Made by a program: the position numbers and the translations under genes
The notes under the pieces: generated by a model
Told to the model about the DNA's origin: nothing
The model's input: only the letters and a program-made list of their open reading frames with translations
Databases searched by the model: none
Part shown: one piece after another, positions 35,427 to 44,077 of the stretch
Position numbering within the stretch: the first letter of the stretch is position 1
Layout of the letters: the number at the start of each line of letters is the position of its first letter
DNA from: Paraburkholderia caffeinilytica
Lineage (GTDB): Bacteria; Pseudomonadota; Gammaproteobacteria; Burkholderiales; Burkholderiaceae
Assembly: GCF_003368325.1 (NCBI RefSeq)
Contig: NZ_CP031467.1
Span: 4,467,001 to 4,531,000, forward strand
DNA: 64,000 nt
Direction of reading: 5' to 3'

Positions 35427-35819
35427 TCACGACGAACGCCCCCCATTGAGCAGCGGATTCGGTTCTGCGAACTCTACTCGTTCAGGTATATGTTTAGAAA
35501 AAAATCCTTCGAATACAATTTGAATTCGCTCGCGAAATTCGTAGATTTCGTCGCGTGTGAGATTCTCGATTTCAAATAAATCGTTTTCATCGAAATGCGA
35601 GCATACCGCCACCATAATGCAACTGAAGATGCGAAAAACCGGCCCACACAGCTCGTCGCAATTTTCCGTTTTATCCATGAGGGCATAGAGCGCCCATTCG
35701 AGGAGCCAATACTGATCTCGCTCCCATATTTGACGTTCATGCAATATCGCTGTAAAAGACGTCTCGTCGTATTCGGAAGACCATGTGCAATTTCTGGCGA
35801 TAATCGCGCGCGAATCCAT
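35427..35819 (-). CDS. Imm41-family immunity protein
   Basis: From the Met at 35819 (MDSRAIIARNCTWSSEYDET) this gives 130 residues. The pattern EYDETSFTAILHE, then YWLLEWALYALMD, PVFRIFSCIMVAV and HFDENDLFEIENL resembles the Imm41 immunity family as I remember it. It begins 22 bases after the stop of the main exoprotein, the usual site for a CdiI gene, and is markedly AT-rich. It should neutralise the toxin at the exoprotein C-terminus. Confidence 0.72.
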   Translation of the reverse strand: MDSRAIIARNCTWSSEYDETSFTAILHERQIWERDQYWLLEWALYALMDKTENCDELCGPVFRIFSCIMVAVCSHFDENDLFEIENLTRDEIYEFRERIQIVFEGFFSKHIPERVEFAEPNPLLNGGRSS

Positions 35820-35841
35820 AATTTTTTCAACTCCATTAATT

Positions 35842-38800
35842 TCATTTAACGTTAATTTTCCGACCGGATCCCGAGCTTGTTTTATCGACATTCAAAGACC
35901 CATCCAAATTAACAACCCCCGTGAAATTTCCCTTGCTATCAAATACTTCCAAGTGATCTTTGTGAAGCCCATCCAAATAAAAAAAATCGCCCTTATTGAT
36001 ATTATCACCAATGTTATCGGTCGCCTTATAAACACTCTGCCCCTGAAACTGAGAGCTAGTTTTCTGGGAGGAATTCTGCACGTCAGAGCCGAACCCCGGA
36101 CTGTTAAGGAACGCTTTCATGTTACCAACCGCGCCCTGATTCGGCGTGTATCCGGCCATGGTAACCACGTCAGTGACCAGTTTCCTGAGCCAGTCCGGCG
36201 TCGCCTCCGTAATTAACTGACTGACGATCTCCGGCCCCGGCAGTGGTGTCACGAGGGGTCCCGCCTTGATCGTCGAATCAAGCTCCGTCGCCGGATCTGC
36301 AATGACGCCATCGCCCTTGCTGGCCGTCTCGCCTCTGTACCCCGGCAACTTGAGGAGTCCCGCCAACCACGGCGGCGGAGGCGATGATGATGGATTTAAC
36401 AGCGAAACCTGATTGTTCTCCACCTCGATCTTGCCAGCACCAGCCGCCGTCGCGGCATTCAAGCCTGACGCTCCCGCAATACCGGCGATCAGGCTCGTCA
36501 CCAGATTGTCGCGTGCTTCGCGTTCCGATGCCGTCAGATTGCCTGCAGGCTCAAGCAAGCTCCCGATCACCGAGCTGCTCGCCGCACCCATCGCGCCGGC
36601 GCCGCAGCTCTGGCTGCTGGCTGCCGCGCCTGCGCAACCGACAATCGCATGGAGCGCAGCGCGCGCCGTATCGCTTCCCAGGCTGTCTGCAATCTGTTTC
36701 ACCCGGTTTGCCCCAAGCTCCTGCAGATACGCCACCGTCGCGCTCTGCGCGAACTGGCCCATTCCGCCCGTTACGTTGCCACCAGCAGCTACCGTGAGAG
36801 CCGTCAGTATCTGGCGATACGATCCGCTTGGGCCCCATTCGGCCGAAAGCTGATCAGCCTGCTGCTGTGCCGCTGCGCGCTGGTCCGGCGTCAGGTTCGG
36901 ATCATTGGCAGCTTTCTTCGCGGCATCCACTTCCTTCGCACGGTTGCTGACAAACGTACCTACCTGATTGATGAATTGACTGGTGATATCGAAACCAGCC
37001 TGGATCTTGTCCTTGTCGAAGATCGGCGCAATCGTATTGGTCGTACCCGTCGTATCGCGGCTGATGCTCGCAACGGCTTCCGCCACCGTCTGCCCGGTCA
37101 GCTGCTGCTGTTTCACGCCATCGGTAATGGTGATGGACCCGCCGCTGATTGCGCTGTTCGTCGTCGAGCCGGCATCACCCGACGCACCCAGCACCACCGG
37201 CGGCGTTGCCGACAAACCACCTGCGCTGGGCAATGTACTCCCTGGCACCGGATTGCCATTGTTCGCTACACCTTTCTGGTCCTTGCCGACCGTGCCGCCG
37301 TAGCCGCCGGAAACCCCAAGCGACGATGCATCATAGGCCGCATGATTTTCGATATCGGTATGCGTGAGCGTCGCGGTCGTCAGACTGTTGACGCCGTCCT
37401 GTACCGCCTTGTCGCTGCTCGCGATCACCGCGCCCTTGAGGTCCGTGTTTCCCTGCACGTTGATCTGGAAGCCACCGTCGCCCGCCTTGATGCCCGACTG
37501 CTCGCCAACGCTCGCGTAGTCGCTGTTCATCTTCTGCTGGTTGAAGTTCGCCGACACACTGGACGTTCCGTAGCAGATCGGCGGCACGCATACGCTGATC
37601 GACACGCCGCCGCTGGTCTGCTTCGAATCGTAATGGCTGACGTCCTGCAGGCTCTCAATGTTGAGATTGCCGCCGACGTTCGCAATGACTTGCTGACCGT
37701 CCGCCACAGCCCCTTTGAGGTTTGTATCTCCCCCCGATTGCAGCGTGAGCGTATTACCCGCATCAACATGTGTATTGGTCCACGTCGTGTCACTGCCGTT
37801 ACCGTTACCCTTGGTGCCCGACACTCCCAACTGGAACGAAATGCCATTCTGTGACCCGACGCCAAACGTCACGCCGATGCTCGCGCTCGATCCACTGTTC
37901 GTACTCGTCTGGCTATCCGAATTCTGTGCCGCCTGAAGGTTGATGTTGCCCTCGGCGTTCAGCGTGGCGTTGTTACCGGCAGAGATGTCGCTGCCGATGA
38001 CGTTGATGTTGCTGTCTGCTCCCGCACCGGCGGCAGCGATAATCACGTTGTGCCCGGCGGAGACCGTGCTGCCGGCCGCAGTGCTCGATGATGCAGTCGA
38101 ATTGCTGTTACTGTGGCTTGTGCCAAGTGACACATTGATACCCACGCCGCCAACGGCCGTCGGATCGCTTGCCACCGCATCAATAGCATTCTTTGCCGCG
38201 AGCCCGGTGGTGGCCGCAGCGAGCGCCTCGAGCCGCGCGTCCCCCTTGGTCCGTTTCGCATCCTGCCGCATCTGGTTCGCAGTCTGCACTGCGGCAAGGA
38301 CCGGATTGCTGATGCCGCCGGTGATCGCTGTCTGGCCGAACGATTGCTGCTCGCTCTGCGTCGAGGTATTCTGCGCCGCGTCGATCGTCACCGTCTTGCC
38401 CGCAAGCCCAAGGTCGTTCGCGGCGTGTAGTGTGCTGCCCGTCACATGCAGGTTGTCGCCGGCTGTCACAGTGAGATTACCGTTCACCGAACCTATCATG
38501 CTGCCGTTGTTCGTCAACTGGGTGGTCTGCTGCGCGTCGGTCGTTTTGCGCGCTCCAAAGCTGTAGCCTTGCAAGCCACCATCAAGCTGGTTCAGGACAG
38601 TCATTCCCGACAGGAAGCCATATTCGCTCTTCCGGTAGTCGGTCTGCGTTGACTGGGTATCCTGCGAGGTCGTGATGTTGACGTCGTGCGTCGCTTTGAG
38701 CGTAACGTCATTCGTGCCGACGATATTGCTGCCCGTGACGTTAATGTCCTTTGCGCTGACGATGTTCACGCCATCAGCTGAAATCGTGCTGCCCTGATTC

Positions 38801-41800
38801 AGCGTCATTGTCTGATCGATGCTGCTCGCGACTTTCGAGCCGCTCACAATTTCGCTGTGGCTGTGCGTTTCGTGCGAATTCAGCTCATGCGTTTCGCTCG
38901 CGGCGACGATATTCACGTTGCCCGCCGCCAGCAGATTCGCGTTCCCCTTGTCGAGGCTGATCGTGCTACCACTGATCGTGATGTCCTTGCCCGACACGAT
39001 ATTCACGGTGCCTCCACCTTCGAGCGACGTACCAGTCAGCGCCTGATCCGACGTATGCAGCGCCTCAGCATAGCTACGACCATTACCGCCGCCCGAACTG
39101 TTGCTGTTCACAGTCGATGTCGCGCCCGCCGTGCCGAGCGATACATTGCCCTTCGCGGCGATCGTGCCGCCCTGGCCGAGGTCGATCTGCGCGCCGCGCG
39201 CCGTCAGGTCGCCGCCCACACCGATATTGGAAACACCCCCCACCTTGACCGTGCTGCCGACAGTCTGGTTGATATCCGTATCCGATACGCCGTTCGCGCG
39301 CTCGACTACCTTGTGCTCGCCGGTCTGTTGCGCGCCGAGCGTCCAGTCGCCGCCGATCTGCATTCCCAGACTTCCGCCGACCGACAAGGCGCCCGCATTC
39401 TGCTGGAAGTTGCCGCCCGTCACGATCGTCGCATCGCCCGTTACATCGACCTTCGCCACTGGCCCCAGCGTCGTCGTAACCCGCGTCGCCCCCGTGTCGC
39501 TAACCTGGTTGAGCGTGTTCGCCGCAGTGTTCAGAACCAGGTTCCCACCCGCCTGCAACCCCAGGCTGCCCGCGTTCAACGTCGCCGACGTCAGGTTCAC
39601 ATCGCCCGTCGTCACCAGCGACATCTGCCCGCCGCTTTGCAGCGTGCCGAATGAACTGTCGATGCTCTGCGCACTGACCGAAAAGTTGTCCGTCGCGCTG
39701 ATCGTGCCGCTGTTGGTCACCGTCTGCGCGTTCTGCAGATCGATGTTCGTCGCGGCGATAACCGGACCATTAGCCATGTTCTCCTGGCTCGCCTTCGCCA
39801 GATAGACCACCGGCACGAGCACCGACTGCCCGTCGACGATCTGCGACTGCATGATCACGACGTTGCCCGTCAACTGCGCCACCTGCGCGGGCGACAGGCC
39901 CGTACCAGGCGCCAGATCGAGCGACTTCGCGAGTGCGGCGCCCGACGTCATCAGGGTCTTGAATTCGTCCTGCGTGTTCGCGTAGTTCGTCAGCACCGAC
40001 TTCCCGGTCATCGACAGGATCTGGTCCTGCACGAGCTTCTGCTCGTAGAACCCGTCGCCCAGCCGCATCTGGATCTTGCCGGGGTTCATGCCCATCTGCT
40101 GGAAGTAGTAGTCGCTCGACAGCCACTGCTGCTGGCTCGTGAAGGCCGGGTTCGTCTCGACCAGGTACGGCGCGTTCGGCGCGGTATCCGTGTGGAAGAG
40201 CCCGCCTTGCGGCACCGTGATGTTGTTGAGCACCTTGACCGCCGTCGCGGCCGCGATGGTCGGATTGTTGAAGTTCGCGAGGCCGCTGTTGAGAAGGCGG
40301 CCGCCCTGGAATGCCACCATCCCGGGATGCACACTGCTCCCTGCGCTGACCAATCCGCTCACCACACCCGCGCCAATGGCCCCCGCGCCGTACGAACCAA
40401 TCGTCCCGCTCACCGCGCCTGCGCCAATCGCCCCCACGCCCTGCGTGCCGATCGTCCCGCTCACGGCACCGGCTCCCGAGCCCGACACCGTCTGTCCGGG
40501 CAGGAGCCCGAGCGGCGTCACCCCTGCGTTGCCCGCCGTGTTGTTGATCGTGACACCCGTACCGCTGAGCGTGCCGCCTGCCGTGAAGGAAGATTCATAC
40601 GCCGGCAGCGCGTAGGTGTGAATGTCGGCCGGCGCCGCCTGGGTGTAGCCGCCGGGATTGGAGCCGACGAAAGGGGCATCGCCGAACGGCAGCATCCAGT
40701 CCCCGATACTGTGATCGTAGTTCGTGTAATGGTACTGTCCGGAATACGTGACCTGCACTTGCGGTGCGGTCTGGCCTTGCCAGCTGTTCTGGTCGATGGT
40801 GGCAGGCGACGCGATGTTGCCCGTGGCGGCCACCTGACTCCAGTAGTTCTGGAACGTCCCGACCGACGACGCGTTCAGGTTGCCGCCGGCGAGAATCTGC
40901 GCTTCCGGACTGACGGACGCGACCGTATTGGCAATCGCGACGCCCGTGTAGATCGTGTACTGATACCCGCTATTCCACTGGCCACCGTGCGGCGGCACGG
41001 TGTACACCCCGCCAGGGAAACTCGCGAGTTGCGTGCGGAGCGCGTCATTGCTCAGGTCAACCCAGCCCACGTAGGGATGATCGGAATTGCAGGCTTCCAT
41101 GTGAAGGGCAATGCAACCCGACATGCTGATGCCGAGACTATCAAGCAGCGCCGGATCGACCGACGACGTGAAGCCGCCCGTGGTCATCACGCGGCGGGTG
41201 TTCGTCACCTGATTGGCGTCGATCTCCATGTCGCCGCCCGACTGGATCAGCGCAGACTGGTTGTGGATCAGATTCGCATTGGTGTAATTGCCGCCTGCGT
41301 CCTTGCCGCCGGCCAGCACCACCTTGCCGAGACCGTAGATCGCGGTCATCGCCTGCGAATTGGTCGCGCTCGTGTCGTCCCGGTTTTCGATGTCCGGCGC
41401 AAGCAGCTCGAGCGTGCCCGCGCTGTCCGTCGCACCGATCAGCGCGGTGGTGCCCAGATTCGACAGGGTTTGCGTGGCATTCAGCGACACGCTGCCGCCC
41501 ACGATCGCGCCCGTGTTGGTCAGCGTGTTCGAATGGGTGGTCAGCAGGCCGCCGGCCGCGAGCGTCCCCGAGTTCTCGATGTCGCCCGCATTGATGTTGA
41601 GCCCGTTCGTGGCCGACAGTGCGCCGCTATTGCTGAACGTGCCCGGCAGCGTGAAGGTCAGGTTGTGGCCGGCATTGAAGCGATAGTTCGGTGAGGTGGT
41701 GAAGTTCCCTTGCAGATTCAACGAAAGGTCGTTGACCGCACTGTACGTGCCGCCGCCTGCGAGCGCATTGGTCGTGACCGACAGGTTCCGGGATGCATTG

Positions 41801-42534
41801 ATCTGGCCGCTCGTGGCGGTCAGCATGCTCGTCGCAATCCCGACGTCGCCCGTCATATTGGCAACGTTGCCGATTTGCCCGCCGGTGTTGTCCAGATTGC
41901 CGGTGTTGATCTGCAGGTTCGCGCCGCTCAACTGCCCGCCCTGCGTGTTGGAAATCGACGTTGCGTTCAGCGTCACGTCGCCGTTGCCGCCGATCGAGCC
42001 CATGCCGGATGCGCCGCCGGCATTGCTATTGGTGATCTGGCTGCCGCCGTTGATCGTCGTCGCGCCGTTTCCGGTATTGGTGATCGCCCCGCCCGCGTTG
42101 TCGATCGACGACGCGGCGAGACTCAGCGTGCTGCCGGTCGCCGCGCCGCCCGCACCGATCACGCCTCCGGCATTGATCAGCGCCCCGCCGCTAGACGCGG
42201 TCAGTCCGGTGCCCGACGACAGCCGTCCGTTGGTATTGTTCAGCGTCCCCTGAACGGTCGCGGTCATGACGCCCTGCGAAGCCAGCTTGCCCCCGGTATT
42301 GTCGAGACTGCCGACCGACACCGAGGCCCGTCCATTGGTCACGATCTTGCCGCCGACGTTCGTCAGCGACCCGGCGCCATTGCCGGGGTTGATCGTTAGC
42401 GTGCCCGTGCCGGCGTGCGTGATCGTGCCGCTGTTGTTGTTCACGGACGCGGAAGCAAGCGTCAGGTCCGTGCTATTGGTCTGGATCACCCCACCGTTGG
42501 CGTTGTCGAGCGTGCCGCTCACGCCGAGGCCCAT
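35842..42534 (-). CDS. CdiA/FhaB-type exoprotein, N-terminally truncated, with VENN delimiter and E3-like toxin
   Basis: This 2230-residue open frame (the open frame itself reaches about 42616) lacks the signal peptide and TPS secretion domain, starting instead in haemagglutinin repeats. A long repeat region (SGKDITISGSTISLDKGN and similar) reaches to about residue 1800 and includes VCVPPICYGTSSVSANF. A pretoxin domain (EWGPSGSYRQILTALTV) and the delimiter VENN (36412-36423, residue about 2037) follow. The last 65 residues contain YLDGLHKDHLEVFDSKGNF and GVVNLDGSLN, then a basic tail GRKINVK, a spacing (D-x2-H-x4-E) recalling colicin E3-type rRNA nucleases. The missing head makes secretion unlikely, so the gene is probably a pseudogene or a donor of the toxin module. 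Confidence 0.75.
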   Translation of the reverse strand: MGLGVSGTLDNANGGVIQTNSTDLTLASASVNNNSGTITHAGTGTLTINPGNGAGSLTNVGGKIVTNGRASVSVGSLDNTGGKLASQGVMTATVQGTLNNTNGRLSSGTGLTASSGGALINAGGVIGAGGAATGSTLSLAASSIDNAGGAITNTGNGATTINGGSQITNSNAGGASGMGSIGGNGDVTLNATSISNTQGGQLSGANLQINTGNLDNTGGQIGNVANMTGDVGIATSMLTATSGQINASRNLSVTTNALAGGGTYSAVNDLSLNLQGNFTTSPNYRFNAGHNLTFTLPGTFSNSGALSATNGLNINAGDIENSGTLAAGGLLTTHSNTLTNTGAIVGGSVSLNATQTLSNLGTTALIGATDSAGTLELLAPDIENRDDTSATNSQAMTAIYGLGKVVLAGGKDAGGNYTNANLIHNQSALIQSGGDMEIDANQVTNTRRVMTTGGFTSSVDPALLDSLGISMSGCIALHMEACNSDHPYVGWVDLSNDALRTQLASFPGGVYTVPPHGGQWNSGYQYTIYTGVAIANTVASVSPEAQILAGGNLNASSVGTFQNYWSQVAATGNIASPATIDQNSWQGQTAPQVQVTYSGQYHYTNYDHSIGDWMLPFGDAPFVGSNPGGYTQAAPADIHTYALPAYESSFTAGGTLSGTGVTINNTAGNAGVTPLGLLPGQTVSGSGAGAVSGTIGTQGVGAIGAGAVSGTIGSYGAGAIGAGVVSGLVSAGSSVHPGMVAFQGGRLLNSGLANFNNPTIAAATAVKVLNNITVPQGGLFHTDTAPNAPYLVETNPAFTSQQQWLSSDYYFQQMGMNPGKIQMRLGDGFYEQKLVQDQILSMTGKSVLTNYANTQDEFKTLMTSGAALAKSLDLAPGTGLSPAQVAQLTGNVVIMQSQIVDGQSVLVPVVYLAKASQENMANGPVIAATNIDLQNAQTVTNSGTISATDNFSVSAQSIDSSFGTLQSGGQMSLVTTGDVNLTSATLNAGSLGLQAGGNLVLNTAANTLNQVSDTGATRVTTTLGPVAKVDVTGDATIVTGGNFQQNAGALSVGGSLGMQIGGDWTLGAQQTGEHKVVERANGVSDTDINQTVGSTVKVGGVSNIGVGGDLTARGAQIDLGQGGTIAAKGNVSLGTAGATSTVNSNSSGGGNGRSYAEALHTSDQALTGTSLEGGGTVNIVSGKDITISGSTISLDKGNANLLAAGNVNIVAASETHELNSHETHSHSEIVSGSKVASSIDQTMTLNQGSTISADGVNIVSAKDINVTGSNIVGTNDVTLKATHDVNITTSQDTQSTQTDYRKSEYGFLSGMTVLNQLDGGLQGYSFGARKTTDAQQTTQLTNNGSMIGSVNGNLTVTAGDNLHVTGSTLHAANDLGLAGKTVTIDAAQNTSTQSEQQSFGQTAITGGISNPVLAAVQTANQMRQDAKRTKGDARLEALAAATTGLAAKNAIDAVASDPTAVGGVGINVSLGTSHSNSNSTASSSTAAGSTVSAGHNVIIAAAGAGADSNINVIGSDISAGNNATLNAEGNINLQAAQNSDSQTSTNSGSSASIGVTFGVGSQNGISFQLGVSGTKGNGNGSDTTWTNTHVDAGNTLTLQSGGDTNLKGAVADGQQVIANVGGNLNIESLQDVSHYDSKQTSGGVSISVCVPPICYGTSSVSANFNQQKMNSDYASVGEQSGIKAGDGGFQINVQGNTDLKGAVIASSDKAVQDGVNSLTTATLTHTDIENHAAYDASSLGVSGGYGGTVGKDQKGVANNGNPVPGSTLPSAGGLSATPPVVLGASGDAGSTTNSAISGGSITITDGVKQQQLTGQTVAEAVASISRDTTGTTNTIAPIFDKDKIQAGFDITSQFINQVGTFVSNRAKEVDAAKKAANDPNLTPDQRAAAQQQADQLSAEWGPSGSYRQILTALTVAAGGNVTGGMGQFAQSATVAYLQELGANRVKQIADSLGSDTARAALHAIVGCAGAAASSQSCGAGAMGAASSSVIGSLLEPAGNLTASEREARDNLVTSLIAGIAGASGLNAATAAGAGKIEVENNQVSLLNPSSSPPPPWLAGLLKLPGYRGETASKGDGVIADPATELDSTIKAGPLVTPLPGPEIVSQLITEATPDWLRKLVTDVVTMAGYTPNQGAVGNMKAFLNSPGFGSDVQNSSQKTSSQFQGQSVYKATDNIGDNINKGDFFYLDGLHKDHLEVFDSKGNFTGVVNLDGSLNVDKTSSGSGRKINVK
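36412..36423 (-). other. VENN delimiter codons
   Basis: GTG GAG AAC AAT on the minus strand encodes VENN within KIEVENNQVSLL. In E. coli-type CdiA the VENN motif separates the conserved part from the exchangeable toxin. The neighbouring orphan modules use LYN instead. Confidence 0.7.
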
Positions 42535-42610
42535 CGTGCCGGTCCCGAGCTGCGTGATCGATCCACCTTCGTTCGTCAGGTTCGTCGCGGTGACACCGAG
42601 TTGGTTCGTG

Positions 42611-43048
42611 TTGAACGTCGATTTCCGTACCGTTGATGAACGCTTCGCTGAAGCGCTTGCCGACGCGGAACTCGACGGTGTTTTTCTGCACCTGATTGCG
42701 ATAGAACTGGTACTCCGTCTTCACGTCGAAGGTGCTGGACTTGCCGCTCGATACCAGCGTCGAGAACGCGCCCGCGATCTGCTGGTGGTAGTCGTACTGG
42801 CTGGCCGTGGTAGTAAATGTCCAGTTGCCCCAGGGGATCGAGTAATACGCGCTGCTGCCGTGCGTGCCGTATTGGCTCGTATGGCCGGTGATGTCGTGGT
42901 TGCAGCCGATGTTGAGGAGGTCGGACAGGCCGAACGGATTGTCGAGCGTCAGGCTCACGTTGCCCTGGAACTGGCCGGTCGACTTGAGCCCGCTGTCGTC
43001 GGCGCCCGCGGCCAGCGACCACGGCTTTGTGCGCTTGACCGTGATCAC
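42611..43048 (-). pseudogene. Fragment of a TpsB/CdiB outer-membrane transporter
   Basis: About 146 codons of a two-partner-secretion barrel remain: VKRTKPWSLAAGADDSGLKS, then LDNPFGLSDLLNIGCNHD, GTHGSSAYYSIPWGNWTF and QFYRNQVQKNTVEFRVGKRF. This is the first half of the barrel. The signal peptide, plug helix and POTRA domains are missing upstream, and the rest of the barrel is missing downstream. At about 42611-42616 the frame passes straight into the repeat region of the exoprotein. A deletion has thus removed the barrel end and the exoprotein head. The order (barrel gene then exoprotein then immunity gene) is that of E. coli-type cdiBAI. Confidence 0.82.
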
Positions 43049-43283
43049 GACTCCCGCACAGAAAGCGGCAATTGAATTGACCTGATTTGAACTTGAATAT
43101 CAGATAAGCGTGAACGGTATGGTCACGTTACCTGTGTTGACACGAAACGATACCGGGTGAACTGGCCGTTTAGAAAACGATCCGCGGATCTTGGACAGCG
43201 TCAGAAAGTTCGCAATAGAGCGAAGCATGCAGCAGAGGCGGTTGGGCAAGACGTGCCGCCTGGATCGCTCACCCCCACTCCAT

Positions 43284-43976
43284 TCAAATCGCCCCATTTG
43301 GCCGGTGACTACCACTATCCACACAACACACCAGCACCTCCGCATCCTCTTTGCTAAGGCTCAGATAGACATGTCCCACCGAACTGTCGAAATACAGGCT
43401 GTCGCCCGGCGTCAATTTGAACGACTTGCCGTTTTCAAAGCACAATTCCAGTTTGCCGCCCAGCACGAAAACGAACTCCTCGCCTGAATGCCGGATGTAC
43501 TCGGGAAAGTCCGACACGGCCCGCGCGCGAATGTGCGCGCGCATCGGCACCATGCGCTTGCCGGTCAGATTGTTGGCGAGCATGCCGTACTCGTAGTTCG
43601 GCGTGTCGTAAATCTCCTGCTTGCCGGATGCCGTAAACGACGGTTTCATCGCACCGGCAGCCGGTTTTCGGCGCCGGCCGAAAATCGCATCGAACTCCAG
43701 GTCGAGCGAGTGCGCGAGCGCCGCGAACTTGTCATAGGTCAGCGCGATATCGCCGCGCTCGGCCTTCGAGATCGTCGACACCGCAATCCCGGAGCGCTCC
43801 GACAGTTCCGTCAGCGTCAGCCCGCGCGCCTTGCGCGCCTGCCGCAAATGGCCGCCCACCAGTTTGTGGTCGAGCGCGGGCGGCGCCTCGCGCGCCGTTT
43901 GTGCCGTTTGTGCCGCTTGTGCGCCGCGCGTGCCGGGCTTGTTCGGGACCTGATCTTTCATCACCGCCTTGGCCAT
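43284..43976 (-). CDS. XRE-family regulator with C-terminal cupin
   Basis: This 230-residue regulator has a helix-turn-helix (LRQARKARGLTLTELSERSG, then IAVSTISKAERGDIAL) at about 42-100, and a cupin sensor domain at about 150-225 (HSGEEFVFVLGGKLELCFEN; LTPGDSLYFDSSVGHVYL). Such regulators control transport and catabolic genes, including amine and amino-acid pathways. It is divergent from the MFS-amidase operon, with a palindrome in the shared 100-base gap, so it probably regulates that operon and itself. The start could be the Met at 43976 or 43961. Confidence 0.88.
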   Translation of the reverse strand: MAKAVMKDQVPNKPGTRGAQAAQTAQTAREAPPALDHKLVGGHLRQARKARGLTLTELSERSGIAVSTISKAERGDIALTYDKFAALAHSLDLEFDAIFGRRRKPAAGAMKPSFTASGKQEIYDTPNYEYGMLANNLTGKRMVPMRAHIRARAVSDFPEYIRHSGEEFVFVLGGKLELCFENGKSFKLTPGDSLYFDSSVGHVYLSLSKEDAEVLVCCVDSGSHRPNGAI

Positions 43977-44007
43977 CTCATCGATTTCCCTAAGGAGTCT
44001 TTCTCAC

Positions 44008-44033
44008 ATACGAGAATTTATTTTTTCTCGTAT
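44008..44033. promoter_or_regulatory. Candidate operator palindrome for the XRE-cupin regulator
   Basis: ATACGAGAA (44008-44016) and TTCTCGTAT (44025-44033) form a perfect nine-base inverted repeat around an eight-base AT-rich centre. It lies between the divergent starts of the regulator and the transporter, the expected place for an autoregulatory operator. Confidence 0.6.
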
Positions 44034-44077
44034 ATGATAACTCACGTCGATTCCACCCTTCCTGTGGGAACCCTATC

